A stretch of 64,000 nucleotides of DNA, taken from the NCBI GenBank assembly GCA_013299105.1, contig JAAFJY010000002.1:399814-463813 (forward strand), written 5' to 3'. Shown here one piece after another: positions 19,326 to 28,531 of the stretch. The stretch is from Chitinophagales bacterium. GTDB taxonomy: Bacteria; Bacteroidota; Bacteroidia; Chitinophagales; Saprospiraceae. The notes below the pieces were generated by a model. The model saw nothing but the letters and a program-made list of their open reading frames with translations, was not told where the DNA came from and ran no database searches. Within the stretch, counting starts at the first letter, position 1; every line of letters begins with the position of its first letter. The position numbers were made by a program, and so were the translations under genes.

Positions 19326-20338
19326 ATTTGTGTCTGTTTTCTCCGAATTTTCACCCATTGGTTGGAGGTTTGGAAAATGTTGTGATGGATTTGGCTTCAG
19401 AATTTGCAGAACAAGGCCATGAGGTCAATTTGATTACACTAACACCTAATCCTAAGGAAGATCAATTTTCATTTGGCGTTTATAGAAACCCCTCGTTTTT
19501 CCAAGCACTCAAAATACATCAAAAGGCAGATGTAGTTATGCATTTCAATGTGAGCTTAAAAGGGTGGCCTTACTGGATATTTAGTGGCAAGCCCCTATTG
19601 ATCTCTCACCAAAGTGAATACCTCAACAATTGGAATGGAAAAGTAAAATATTGGCTAGCGAATCATTTTGCTAAAAACGTAGGTTGTAGTCAATATGTAG
19701 CCCGAAGATTCAAAAATGGCATTGCCATACCTAATCCCTACAATCACCAGGTATTTAAAACGATTACTCCTTGGGAACTTCGAACTAAAGATTTGGTTTT
19801 TTTAGGTAGGTTGGTATCTGATAAAGGGGCTGATTTATTGTTGGAGGCCCTTTATTTACTCTCAAAGGAAGGACTAGAGCCACAACTAAGTATCATTGGA
19901 AAGGGACCTGAAGAACAAAAATTACAACACTTATGCCAAAAATGGGGGCTTGAGGATCGTGTTTCATTCCTGGGGCTCAAAAAAGGAGAAGACTTAGTGA
20001 GGCAATTAAATCAACATAAGTGTTTGGTTGTTCCATCAATTTGGCAAGAGCCGTTCGGTATTGTAGCACTAGAAGGGATGGCTTGCGGCTGTGTAGTGAT
20101 TGGTTCCAAAGGAGGAGGTCTAGGGGAGGCAATAGGTAAAGCTGGGGTTACCTTCCCCAATGGTGATGTCAATGCTTTGATGGAGGCAATAAAAAGGGTC
20201 TTGTTAGAGCCAAGCTACTACCACAAAGTACAAGAGGAATCAGTACCCCACCTTTTTGCACATACTAAAAAGGTAGTTGCATTTGAATACCTAAATGAGC
20301 TTCAAAAACTAAAGAGTAATGAAAAAACTGATCACTAA
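19322..20338 (+). CDS. Glycosyltransferase family 4
   Basis: 'NFHPLVGGLENVVMDLASEFAEQGHEV', 'VFLGRLVSDKGADLLLEAL', 'EPFGIVALEGMACGCVVIGSKGGGLGEAI'. Confidence 0.93.
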   Translation: MNLCLFSPNFHPLVGGLENVVMDLASEFAEQGHEVNLITLTPNPKEDQFSFGVYRNPSFFQALKIHQKADVVMHFNVSLKGWPYWIFSGKPLLISHQSEYLNNWNGKVKYWLANHFAKNVGCSQYVARRFKNGIAIPNPYNHQVFKTITPWELRTKDLVFLGRLVSDKGADLLLEALYLLSKEGLEPQLSIIGKGPEEQKLQHLCQKWGLEDRVSFLGLKKGEDLVRQLNQHKCLVVPSIWQEPFGIVALEGMACGCVVIGSKGGGLGEAIGKAGVTFPNGDVNALMEAIKRVLLEPSYYHKVQEESVPHLFAHTKKVVAFEYLNELQKLKSNEKTDH

Positions 20339-21605
20339 ATTACTTTCATTAGGAGAAGGTATTCCTACTCATCTTATTGATCAATCACAAACTAGAAATA
20401 TCAATCTTATACTCTTTGCACTTTTATATACAACCTTGGGTGGCGCTTTGCGCAAATGGGGCTTTGGAAGTAGCTTTATTTCCAATATAATTTTGTTTGG
20501 CCAAATATTATTACCCTTTGCACTGTTTCTTTCATTCAAAAGAACCAAACTCAATTATCAAACCCTTCTTGTTTTAACCATATATGCACTTTTGCTGTTC
20601 GCACAAGCGGTTAACCCCATGAATCATACCGTTTTTCATGGGATTTTTGGGATTTTTTTACATTTGGGGATTTGGTTAATTCTGTTTCAATACCTTGATA
20701 ACCCAGAACAATTTCCCTTAGAGCGCTTGGTCCCATTGTTTATCATACTTCTAACATTTGAGCTTGTACTGGGCTTTACCCAATACAACCTACCAAAAGA
20801 ACATTTTTTGAACCGCTATGCCAATATCAATGATAAAAGTATATCAGAACAAGGGTCCGGAATCAGGGTAACAGGTACATTTAGCTATCTTTCCGGTTAT
20901 ACTGCTTTTATCTTTGGTTGGAATTTGGTTTCTTGGGCAATTTTCCTGTTTCGTTTCCCTTCCTGGCTAGGGTATTCAAGCCTCATGGCGGGCTTTATTT
21001 GTGCGTTGATGTCTGGTTCCAGAGGCGCAACTGCTCTAACTATTGCACTTGGTATTATTGCACTAGTCAGTAATCTCAAAGGAAATAGACTAATAGGTAG
21101 AATCATTGGGATTTTCTTAGCTGGCATAGTAGGTTTGACCATCGGATTGCAAACTAAATTTGTACAAACAGCAATCTCAAATTTTTTAACACGGGTTGAG
21201 GGTAATTACAATACGGGAGAGTCAAGTGATCGAACAGTTGGCGTCTTCGAAGAAATCTTTGATTTCAAAGGTGATTACCCGGTTTTTGGCATAGGGCTTG
21301 GTTCAACTTATCAAGGAAGCAACCAAATATGGGGAGAGTCAGTCTATTTAAAAAGATATGGTGGATACGAAGAAGAGCCAGAAAGAATCATCTTAGAGGG
21401 TGGTTTTATCCTTTTTTTTATTAAATTCATACTGCTCTGGATATTCTATTCTCGCTCAAAAATTCCTGCTGTTTTTTCGATTCCATTGGTGATTTTGATG
21501 TTCATCTCAGTGCCGATTGTCTTCAATGTCTTCAATGCTTTCTATTTCTATTTTGGAATTCTTTTGGTTGACAGGGCTTATCGATTACAAAAAGGATTAT
21601 CATGA
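20319..21605 (+). CDS. O-antigen polymerase/ligase-like membrane protein (Wzy-like)
   Basis: Multiple hydrophobic segments, 'SGYTAFIFGWNL...ALMSGSRGATALTIALGIIAL', 'PVFGIGLGS'; position in the EPS cluster. Confidence 0.75.
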   Translation: MKKLITKLLSLGEGIPTHLIDQSQTRNINLILFALLYTTLGGALRKWGFGSSFISNIILFGQILLPFALFLSFKRTKLNYQTLLVLTIYALLLFAQAVNPMNHTVFHGIFGIFLHLGIWLILFQYLDNPEQFPLERLVPLFIILLTFELVLGFTQYNLPKEHFLNRYANINDKSISEQGSGIRVTGTFSYLSGYTAFIFGWNLVSWAIFLFRFPSWLGYSSLMAGFICALMSGSRGATALTIALGIIALVSNLKGNRLIGRIIGIFLAGIVGLTIGLQTKFVQTAISNFLTRVEGNYNTGESSDRTVGVFEEIFDFKGDYPVFGIGLGSTYQGSNQIWGESVYLKRYGGYEEEPERIILEGGFILFFIKFILLWIFYSRSKIPAVFSIPLVILMFISVPIVFNVFNAFYFYFGILLVDRAYRLQKGLS

Positions 21606-22804
21606 AAGTCATTTTGATCCACAACGCAAGGCAATATTGCCACCTTACGCTAAAAGCACTAAATGAAGCTGGGCTACTGGGGGCGTTTTATACCAGTTTT
21701 GCTACAAACCTTTGGCAGTATTTTTTGCCTCTCTTCCCTGGTAAGCTAAAGAAAAGTTTATCAAAGCGAAATTTTCCCGAAATCCCCACCAACTTAATCA
21801 AGCATCATCCATACTTGTTGTGGTTGGAGCAACGCTACAAAGAAGATGCAGAGCGGACTTACAAAATAGTTTACACAGCATTTGACAATTGGGCTGCCGA
21901 GCAATTGCGCTCCAAGCAAGCAGATGTGCTCATCGGCTATGAAAATGTGAATTTGTCAACATTCAAACGCGCCAAAGCACTTGGTACAGTAACTGTATTA
22001 GACTTGGCGGGTATTCACCATAAAAAAGCCACTGAAATCAATACAAAATTGGGCTTGTCTGACAATGGCACTACTCCCGAATTAAGCCAATGGATCAATC
22101 ACCGCAAGGAAGAGGCGTTCCAATACACAGATTATGTAATGACGCTTTCAAATTTTGCAAAAGAAGGTGTTTTAGAGGCTGGCATCAGCCCTGAAAGAAT
22201 CTATGTGGTCAATTTAGGCGTTAATTTAAAGAACTTTTCTCCTAAATCAGTTTATCCCAACAGGGGCAAGCTCCGCTTTTTATACGTCGGTACCATGACC
22301 CACCGAAAGGGCTTGGAATTGCTGTTAAGAACTTGGTCCACTATCAATTTAAGTGACGTAGAATTGGTTTTGATCGGTCCAATGGCTGATGCTGACGATG
22401 CATTGAAAGCATATTCAGGGATTTACACTTATCACCCCTTCCTTCACCACGAAGCCCTGGCGGAAGAATACCGCCGTGCCGATGTTTTTGTTTTCCCTTC
22501 CAATCACGACTCCTGGGCCCAAACCGTGATCGAAGCAATGGCCTGCGGCACCCCGGTAATCACCACCGAAAACACGGGGGCCAAAGACGCGGTACTGCAA
22601 GGCGGCGGCCTAGTCATCCCGGCGGGTGATGAAGAAGCCTTAAAAAACAGCATCCGCCATTTTTACGAGAATCGCGGGCAGATCGAAATCATGGGCCGTA
22701 AAGCCCGGCAAATTGCGGAGCAATACACCTGGGAGAATTACCACCAACAGGTGATTGCGGCCATTGAAGACATCGCACGCCGCGAAAACATCCCCATGTC
22801 TTGA
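21602..22804 (+). CDS. Glycosyltransferase family 4
   Basis: 'RFLYVGTMTHRKGLELLLRTW', 'ADVFVFPSNHDSWAQTVIEAMACGTPVITTENTGAKDAV'. Confidence 0.92.
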   Translation: MKVILIHNARQYCHLTLKALNEAGLLGAFYTSFATNLWQYFLPLFPGKLKKSLSKRNFPEIPTNLIKHHPYLLWLEQRYKEDAERTYKIVYTAFDNWAAEQLRSKQADVLIGYENVNLSTFKRAKALGTVTVLDLAGIHHKKATEINTKLGLSDNGTTPELSQWINHRKEEAFQYTDYVMTLSNFAKEGVLEAGISPERIYVVNLGVNLKNFSPKSVYPNRGKLRFLYVGTMTHRKGLELLLRTWSTINLSDVELVLIGPMADADDALKAYSGIYTYHPFLHHEALAEEYRRADVFVFPSNHDSWAQTVIEAMACGTPVITTENTGAKDAVLQGGGLVIPAGDEEALKNSIRHFYENRGQIEIMGRKARQIAEQYTWENYHQQVIAAIEDIARRENIPMS

Positions 22805-23943
22805 AAATCCTCCACCTAACCCCCTCCTACAAGCCCGCCACGATTTACGGAGGCCCCATCTTCTCCGTCTCCAAACTCTGCGAGGCTTCGCAAGCCGCTG
22901 GTCACGAAGTACAAGTGCTCAGTACCCTGGCCAATGGCAAAACCGAATTGCCGATTCCTGCGGGCGAGGTCCAAATCGTGGAGGGAGTTAAGGTGCGCTA
23001 CTATCCCCGCTGGACCAAAGACCACAGCCATTTTTCGCCTGCTTTGCTCTGGGCTTGGTGGCGGGCCATCCAGCCGGGTACGGTGTTGCACGTGCATTCC
23101 TGGTGGAATCTGGTCGCCATTTTTGGGGTAGCTTTGGCCCTGCTCAAGGGGCAAAGGCCCGTGTTGTCGCCGCGTGGCATGCTGAGTGCTTACACGCTGC
23201 AAAGTGGGGCCAAGCGCCTGTTTCAGCATTGGTTGGGGCGGCATTTGTTGCGGCGCTGTGTGTTGCATGCCACCAGCGAGCAGGAGGCGCGTGAGTTGCG
23301 GACCCTGCTGCCTGGGGCGCTTTGCTTTGTAGCGCCCAACTTGCTGGAATTGCCTGAGCCGCAGGTAGGGGCTGGGGGGCCAGTTCGCCAGCCTGGATCT
23401 ACCTTGCAATTGCTTTTTTTGAGCCGGATTCACCCCAAGAAGGGCTTGGAGGTGTTGTTCAGCGCCCTGGCCCGGGCGGATTATGACTGGCAGCTCACGG
23501 TTGCGGGCACGGGTGAGGCCGGTTACTTGGCTGAGCTCCAAGACCTGGCCCTGGGTTTGAACATCGCCGAAAACATCCGCTGGGCAGGTTGGGTGGAAGG
23601 GGCCGCGAAGTGGGATTTGTTGGAGCGGGCGGATCTAATGGTGCTGCCTTCGCAAAATGAAAACTTCGCCAATGTGGTGGTGGAGGCTTTGGCTTTGGGC
23701 ACGCCAGTGTTGTTGAGCACGGAGGTGGGCTTGAGCGATTATGTGCAGGCGGAGGGCCTGGGCTGGGTGTGTGCGGCGGAGGTGAATGCCTTGCGCGATG
23801 CCCTGGCGGGGGTAGCCTCGGATCGGGCTGCTTTGGCTGCGATCCGGGTGCGGGCCTCGGAGCAGGTACGGCAGGACTTTTCGGTGGAGCGGGTGCTGGA
23901 GATGTACCTGGCGGGTTATGGCTTGGCTGGGGGCGTCGAATAA
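22801..23943 (+). CDS. Glycosyltransferase family 4
   Basis: 'SYKPATIYGGPIFSVSKLCEASQAAGHEVQVLST', 'LLFLSRIHPKKGLEVLFSAL', 'LMVLPSQNENFANVVVEALALGTPVLLS'. TTG start. Confidence 0.92.
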   Translation: MKILHLTPSYKPATIYGGPIFSVSKLCEASQAAGHEVQVLSTLANGKTELPIPAGEVQIVEGVKVRYYPRWTKDHSHFSPALLWAWWRAIQPGTVLHVHSWWNLVAIFGVALALLKGQRPVLSPRGMLSAYTLQSGAKRLFQHWLGRHLLRRCVLHATSEQEARELRTLLPGALCFVAPNLLELPEPQVGAGGPVRQPGSTLQLLFLSRIHPKKGLEVLFSALARADYDWQLTVAGTGEAGYLAELQDLALGLNIAENIRWAGWVEGAAKWDLLERADLMVLPSQNENFANVVVEALALGTPVLLSTEVGLSDYVQAEGLGWVCAAEVNALRDALAGVASDRAALAAIRVRASEQVRQDFSVERVLEMYLAGYGLAGGVE

Positions 23944-24595
23944 GCCACGGAGGTTATTTTGTCTGCTGCGCAGGCTTAGGGCCTCGCTGCGCGAAGCTTT
24001 TTTTAGCACGCGGATGACGCAGATGACGCGGATAAAACGCGGATTTGCTAATTTGACGTTGACGGGTTTCAAAATAAATTCTACATCTAACACACAATGC
24101 AATTTGCTTCACAAAGAACTTTCAGATGTCTCGGATGTTTTTTGCCTGCTGCGCAGGCTTAGGGCCTCGCTGTGCGAGGCTTTTTTAGGACGCGGATGAC
24201 GCGGATGACGCGGATGACGCGGATAAAACGCGGATTTGCTAATTTGACGTTGACGGGTTTCAAAATAAATTCTACATCTAACACACAATGCAATTTGCTT
24301 CACAAAGAACTTTCAGATGCCACGGATGTTATTTTGCCTGCTGCGCAGGCTTAGGGCCTCGCTGTGCGAGGCTTTTTTAGGACGCGGATGACGCGGATGA
24401 CGCGGATAAAACGCGGATTTGCTAATTTGACGTTGACGGGTTTCAAAATAAATTCTACATCTAACACACAATGCAATGTTGCTTCACAAAGAACTTTCAG
24501 ATGCCACGGATGTTATTTTGCCTGCTGCGCAGGCTTAGGGCCTCGCTGTGCGAAGCTTTTTTTAGCACGCGGATGACGCGGATGACGCAGATGAC

Positions 24596-25216
24596 TACGA
24601 CTTTTGCACCTAAAACCCCCTAAAAGTTCTTTGACATTGCGGAAAATCCATATAAAACAGGTGCAAATCCAGTTTTTTGACAAAACTCCTCACATTTAGT
24701 ATTTTTGAGGGGCTAACAGTTGGTCATTCCTTATCAAAAACAGCTCAATGACAAACCCAATTACTGCATAAGCAATCGTCTAGACTGGTTCGCTATTGGG
24801 ATATTGCTTTTCTACCGTCACATGTGACCCGATGAAAACTGTTGACTGAAAGTCAAGACCGAAGTTTGATAGGTACTGGTTTCAGAACTTTGATGGCATT
24901 TATAGCTCATCATCCAATTTCTGCGACATACATGATGCCAATATTCATTCATCGACTTGGTCTTACTGCTTGTTTTCGATCGAGACTTGGGTACTCCTCG
25001 TCTTTGGCTCACTTCCGAAGGGAAATTCACCAAGGAGTCGGTGGGTGCTGCCCGTTTTCTTACCAGTTCCTTTGGCGTTTGCTTGGCCAAGGGCTGGAAA
25101 TGGATTGACCGTATGTCAACATTGAGGGGGTATTGGGTAAAATATGCCTTTTTTTCACTCAAAAAAGCCTCTTTTTTGTGCTTTTGGAAGGTGCAATGGG
25201 CAATGCAAAAGTCGTA
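24596..25216. mobile_element. Degenerate/non-autonomous insertion element, 621 bp, inserted in the repeat field
   Basis: Perfect 13-bp terminal inverted repeats TACGACTTTTGCA (24596-24608) / TGCAAAAGTCGTA (25204-25216), flanked by 5-bp direct repeats ATGAC (24591-24595 and 25217-25221). No clean full-length transposase ORF. Confidence 0.75.
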
Positions 25217-25219
25217 ATG

Positions 25220-26290
25220 ACGCGGATGAAACGCGGATTTGCTAGCGTGACGTTGACGGGGTTTCAGGCGTGAGTTTGAGAGAAAAAGAAAGACTATTCT
25301 TTTACGATTGGCGGAGGGGGAATGGACTATTTTTCACTAATTTTGATTTGGAACCAATCCGCGAAAATCAGCTAAATCCGCGTCATCCGCGTGCTAAAAA
25401 CCCTCCGCACAGCGGAGCAAAAAAACTGAGAAGCTGAAAATTGGTGTGCTAAAAACCCGAGGCGCACAGCGCCAATTAACCCGCGCAGCGGGCAGATGAT
25501 TATGCTTTTTTGTCTGCTGCGCAGGCTGGAGCCTCGCTGCGCGAAGCTTTTTTTAGCACGCGGATGACACGGATAAAACGCGGATTTGCTAATTTGACGT
25601 TGACGGGTTTCAAAATAAATTCTACATCTAACACACAATACAATGTTGCTTTACAAAGAACTTTCAGATGCCTCGGATGTTTTTTGCCTGCTGCGCAGGC
25701 TTTGGCCTCGCTGTGCGAAGCTTTTTTTAGCACGCGGATGACGCAGATGACGCGGATGAAACGCGGATTTGCTAGCGTGACGTTGACGGGGTTTCAGGCG
25801 TGAGTTTGAGAGAAAAAGAAAGACTATTCTTTTACGATTGGCGGAGGGGGAATGGACTATTTTTCACTAATTTTGATTTGGAACCAATCCGCGAAAATCA
25901 GCTAAATCCGCGTCATCCGCGTGCTAAAAACCCTCCGCACAGCGGAGCAAAAAAACTGAGAAGCTGAAAATTGGTGTGCTAAAAACCCGAGGCGCACAGC
26001 GCCAATTAACCCGCGCAGCGGGCAGATGATTATGCTTTTTTGTCTGCTGCGCAGGCTGGAGCCTCGCTGTGCGAAGCTTTTTTTAGCACGCGGATGACGC
26101 GGATGACGCGGATAAAACGCGGATTTGCTAATTTGACGTTGACGGGTTTCAAAATAAATTCTACATCTAACACACAATGCAATGTTGCTTCACAAAGAAC
26201 TTTCAGATGCCACGGATGTTATTTTGTCTGCTGCGCAGGCTTTGGCCTCGCTTTGCGAGGCTTTTTTAGCACGCGGATGACGCGGATGAC
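25220..26290. repeat. ~530-bp tandem duplication
   Basis: Sequence from ~25220 recurs near-identically at +530 (e.g. 'AATGGACTATTTTTCACTAATTTTGATTTGGAACCAATCCGCG' at 25321 and 25851). A third partial copy is near 27084-27375. Confidence 0.9.
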
Positions 26291-26364
26291 GCGGATAAAA
26301 CGCGGATTTGCTAATTTGACGTTGACGGGTTTCAAAATAAATTCTACATCTAACACACAATGCA

Positions 26365-26748
26365 ATGTTGCTTCACAAAGAACTTTCAGATGGGATTATT
26401 CAGGCTTTTTATGATGTTTACAATGCACTTGGATATGGTTTTTTAGAGAAAGTGTATCAGAATGCCTTGTTTTATGAGCTAAATACACGAGGTTACCACG
26501 TAATGGCGCAACAACCGTGTAATGTTTACTACAACGGAGTGAAAGTAGGGGATTTTCAAACCGATATTTTGGTGAACGAGGAGATAATTTTAGAACTAAA
26601 AGCACGAGAAACAATCATGCCAGAACACAAGGTGCAACTGATCAATTACCTGAAAGCTAGCAACATAGAGCTCGGATTTATACTGAATTTTGGTAGGAAG
26701 CCAGAGTTTGAACGCATTGTATTCACAAATACCCGAAAGGGACGATAG
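26365..26748 (+). CDS. GxxExxY protein (PD-(D/E)XK nuclease superfamily-like)
   Basis: 'GYGFLEKVYQNALFYEL' contains GxxExxY; 'VGDFQTDILVNEEIILELKAR' fits a D...ExK nuclease core. Confidence 0.9.
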   Translation: MLLHKELSDGIIQAFYDVYNALGYGFLEKVYQNALFYELNTRGYHVMAQQPCNVYYNGVKVGDFQTDILVNEEIILELKARETIMPEHKVQLINYLKASNIELGFILNFGRKPEFERIVFTNTRKGR

Positions 26749-26773
26749 GTTCGTGTCCCCGCACGAATCTCGC

Positions 26774-26894
26774 AATGAAACCCGTCAACCTCATGCTGGA
26801 AAATCCGCGTTTTATCCGCGTCATCTGCGTCATCCGCGTGCTGAAAAAGCCTGGCGAAGCGAGGCCAAAACCTGCGCAGCAGGCCAAAAGACAC
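26774..26894 (-). repeat. Inverted copy of the repeat-field unit immediately 3' of the GxxExxY gene
   Basis: 'GAAACCCGTCAACCTC...AAATCCGCGTTTTATCCGCGTCATCTGCGTCATCCGCGTGCTGAAAAAGCCTGGCGAAGCGAGGCCAAAACCTGCGCAGCAGGC' is the reverse complement of the upstream unit pattern. Confidence 0.9.
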
Positions 26895-27501
26895 CGTAGC
26901 CAATCTGCGGCTATCAGCCTGCGCAGCAGGGTTTTCAGACCTTTCGGGCATTTTTTCCAGCGTGAAGTTAGACAGAGCGTGCCCTGTCTGCTGCGCAGAT
27001 GGATCATATGCCACGGATGTTTTTTGCCTGCTGCGCAGGCTTAGGGCCTCGCTGTGCGAGGTTGTTTTTAGCACGCGGATGACGCGGATGACGCAGATGA
27101 AACGCGGATTTGCTAGCGTGACGTTGACGAGGTTTCAGGCGTGAGTTTGAGAGAAAAAGAAAGACTATTCTTTTACGATTGGCGGAGGGGGAATGGACTA
27201 TTTTTCACTAATTTTGATTTGGAACCAATTCGCGAAAATCAGCGTCATCCGCGTCATCCGCGTGCTAAAAACCCTCCGCGCAGCGGAGCAAAAAAACCGA
27301 GAAGCTGAAAATTGGTGTGCTAAAAATCCGAGGCGCACAGCGCTGATTAGCCCGCGCAGCGGAGCAAAAGAAAAGCCGTTTGCTTAAAAACTAAGGCGCA
27401 TAGCGCCGATAAAAGCAAAACCCGTGCGCTAAACCCCTCAGGTGCACAGCGCCGATTAACCCGCGCAGCGGTCAATAAATCTCATCCGAGGCAACCCACC
27501 C

Positions 27502-28410
27502 ATGCTCAACATCATCATCCTAACCTACAACGAAGAAAACAACATCGAGGCTTGCCTAGACAGCTTCCGTGGTGTACAAGCCGGGGTGTGGGTAGTCGAT
27601 TCCTTTTCCACCGACCGTACGCTGGAGCTTTTGGATGCAAGGGGGATTCCCTACGTGCAGCATCCTTTTGCCAATTACGCGGCTCAACGCAACTGGGCCG
27701 AGGCCAACTGCCCCCTGCCCGGTGAATGGATTTTTCACCTCGATGCTGGGGAGCGTTTTACGCCCGAATTGGTGCAGTGGCTCAATACCAGTTTTGACCC
27801 CAATGGCTCGGTAGCGGGCTACCAATTCAGTCGGCGCACCTATTTTTTGGGGCGTTGGATGCGGCGAGGGGGGCATTATCCCAGCTACCACTTGCGACTG
27901 GTCCGCAAAGGCCAGGGCCATTGCGAGCACAAGGCCTACGACCAGCATTTTGTACTTGACCGTGGCCAGGCCGCCTGGACCAAAGCGGGCATCGACATCA
28001 TTGACGACATGGCCGATAACCTGCACGATTTCAGCCTCAAACACGCCCGTTGGGCCCTTTACGAAGCCGTGGAAATCGTGGACCAGGGCCTCAAACAAGG
28101 CGAAGTGAGAGCCAACCTGGGCGGCAACCCCATCGAAAAACGCCGCTGGTTGAAGGAAAAAGTGTTCCAGCGTTTTCCACTTTTCTTGCGCAGTTTCGCC
28201 TACTTTTTTTACCGCTACATTGTGCGGGGTGGTTTTCGGGACGGGGCCGCAGGTCTGGTTTTTCATTTCCTGCAAGGCGCTTGGTTTCGCTTCCTGGTGG
28301 ACGCCTATGTGCTGGAAATCCGACAAAACATGCAAAGCAAGCGCGAAGATTTACCACAAACAGTGATCCGCTTGTACGGGGAGCGATTTTTGGGCGCACT
28401 GAAGCGCTGA
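27502..28410 (+). CDS. Glycosyltransferase family 2 (WaaE/KdtX-like)
   Basis: 'LNIIILTYNEENNIEACLDSFRG...WVVDSFSTDRTLELL...QRNWAEANCPLPGEWIFHLDAGERFTPEL'. Confidence 0.93.
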   Translation: MLNIIILTYNEENNIEACLDSFRGVQAGVWVVDSFSTDRTLELLDARGIPYVQHPFANYAAQRNWAEANCPLPGEWIFHLDAGERFTPELVQWLNTSFDPNGSVAGYQFSRRTYFLGRWMRRGGHYPSYHLRLVRKGQGHCEHKAYDQHFVLDRGQAAWTKAGIDIIDDMADNLHDFSLKHARWALYEAVEIVDQGLKQGEVRANLGGNPIEKRRWLKEKVFQRFPLFLRSFAYFFYRYIVRGGFRDGAAGLVFHFLQGAWFRFLVDAYVLEIRQNMQSKREDLPQTVIRLYGERFLGALKR

Positions 28411-28413
28411 AGA

Positions 28414-28445
28414 AAAGCCCGAGAAAAAAGACTCGGGCTTTTTTT
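28414..28445 (+). terminator. Rho-independent-type terminator after the last EPS glycosyltransferase
   Basis: AAAGCCCGAG-AAAAAAGA-CTCGGGCTTT followed by a T run, 3 nt after the stop codon. Confidence 0.88.
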
Positions 28446-28531
28446 GGCATTTAATACGTGTGAATCATGTTTTATTGCTTCAACTGCTACCTGAATGTTA
28501 TACCAAGACTTGTGGATTTTGTGACTTTTAT

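Larger units (their letters stand above)
23955..27480. repeat. Complex repeat field: twin-hairpin units, 9-bp CGCGGATGA minisatellite, truncated GxxExxY 5' ends and inverted copies
   Basis: Repeated 'GCCTGCTGCGCAGGC TTAGG GCCTCGCTGTGCGAGGC TTTTTTAGCACGCGGATGACGCGGATAAAACGCGGATTTGCTAATTTGACGTTGACGGGTTTCAAAATAAATTCTACATCTAACACACAATGCAATGTTGCTTCACAAAGAACTTTCAGATG' with units starting near 23958, 24137, 24330, 24512, 25502, 25684, 26038, 26221 and 27010. Confidence 0.95.

Noticed and set aside
24818-25162. 114-aa ORF as a transposase of the 621-bp IS-like element
   Set aside because: No recognisable catalytic motif; reported only as a non-autonomous or degenerate element.
24172-26414. Short ORFs with 'RMTRMTRIKRGFANLTLTGFKINSTSNTQCN' in the repeat field
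   Set aside because: Frame-open minisatellite and leader sequence; no evidence of translation, and the same DNA precedes the true GxxExxY start as a leader.
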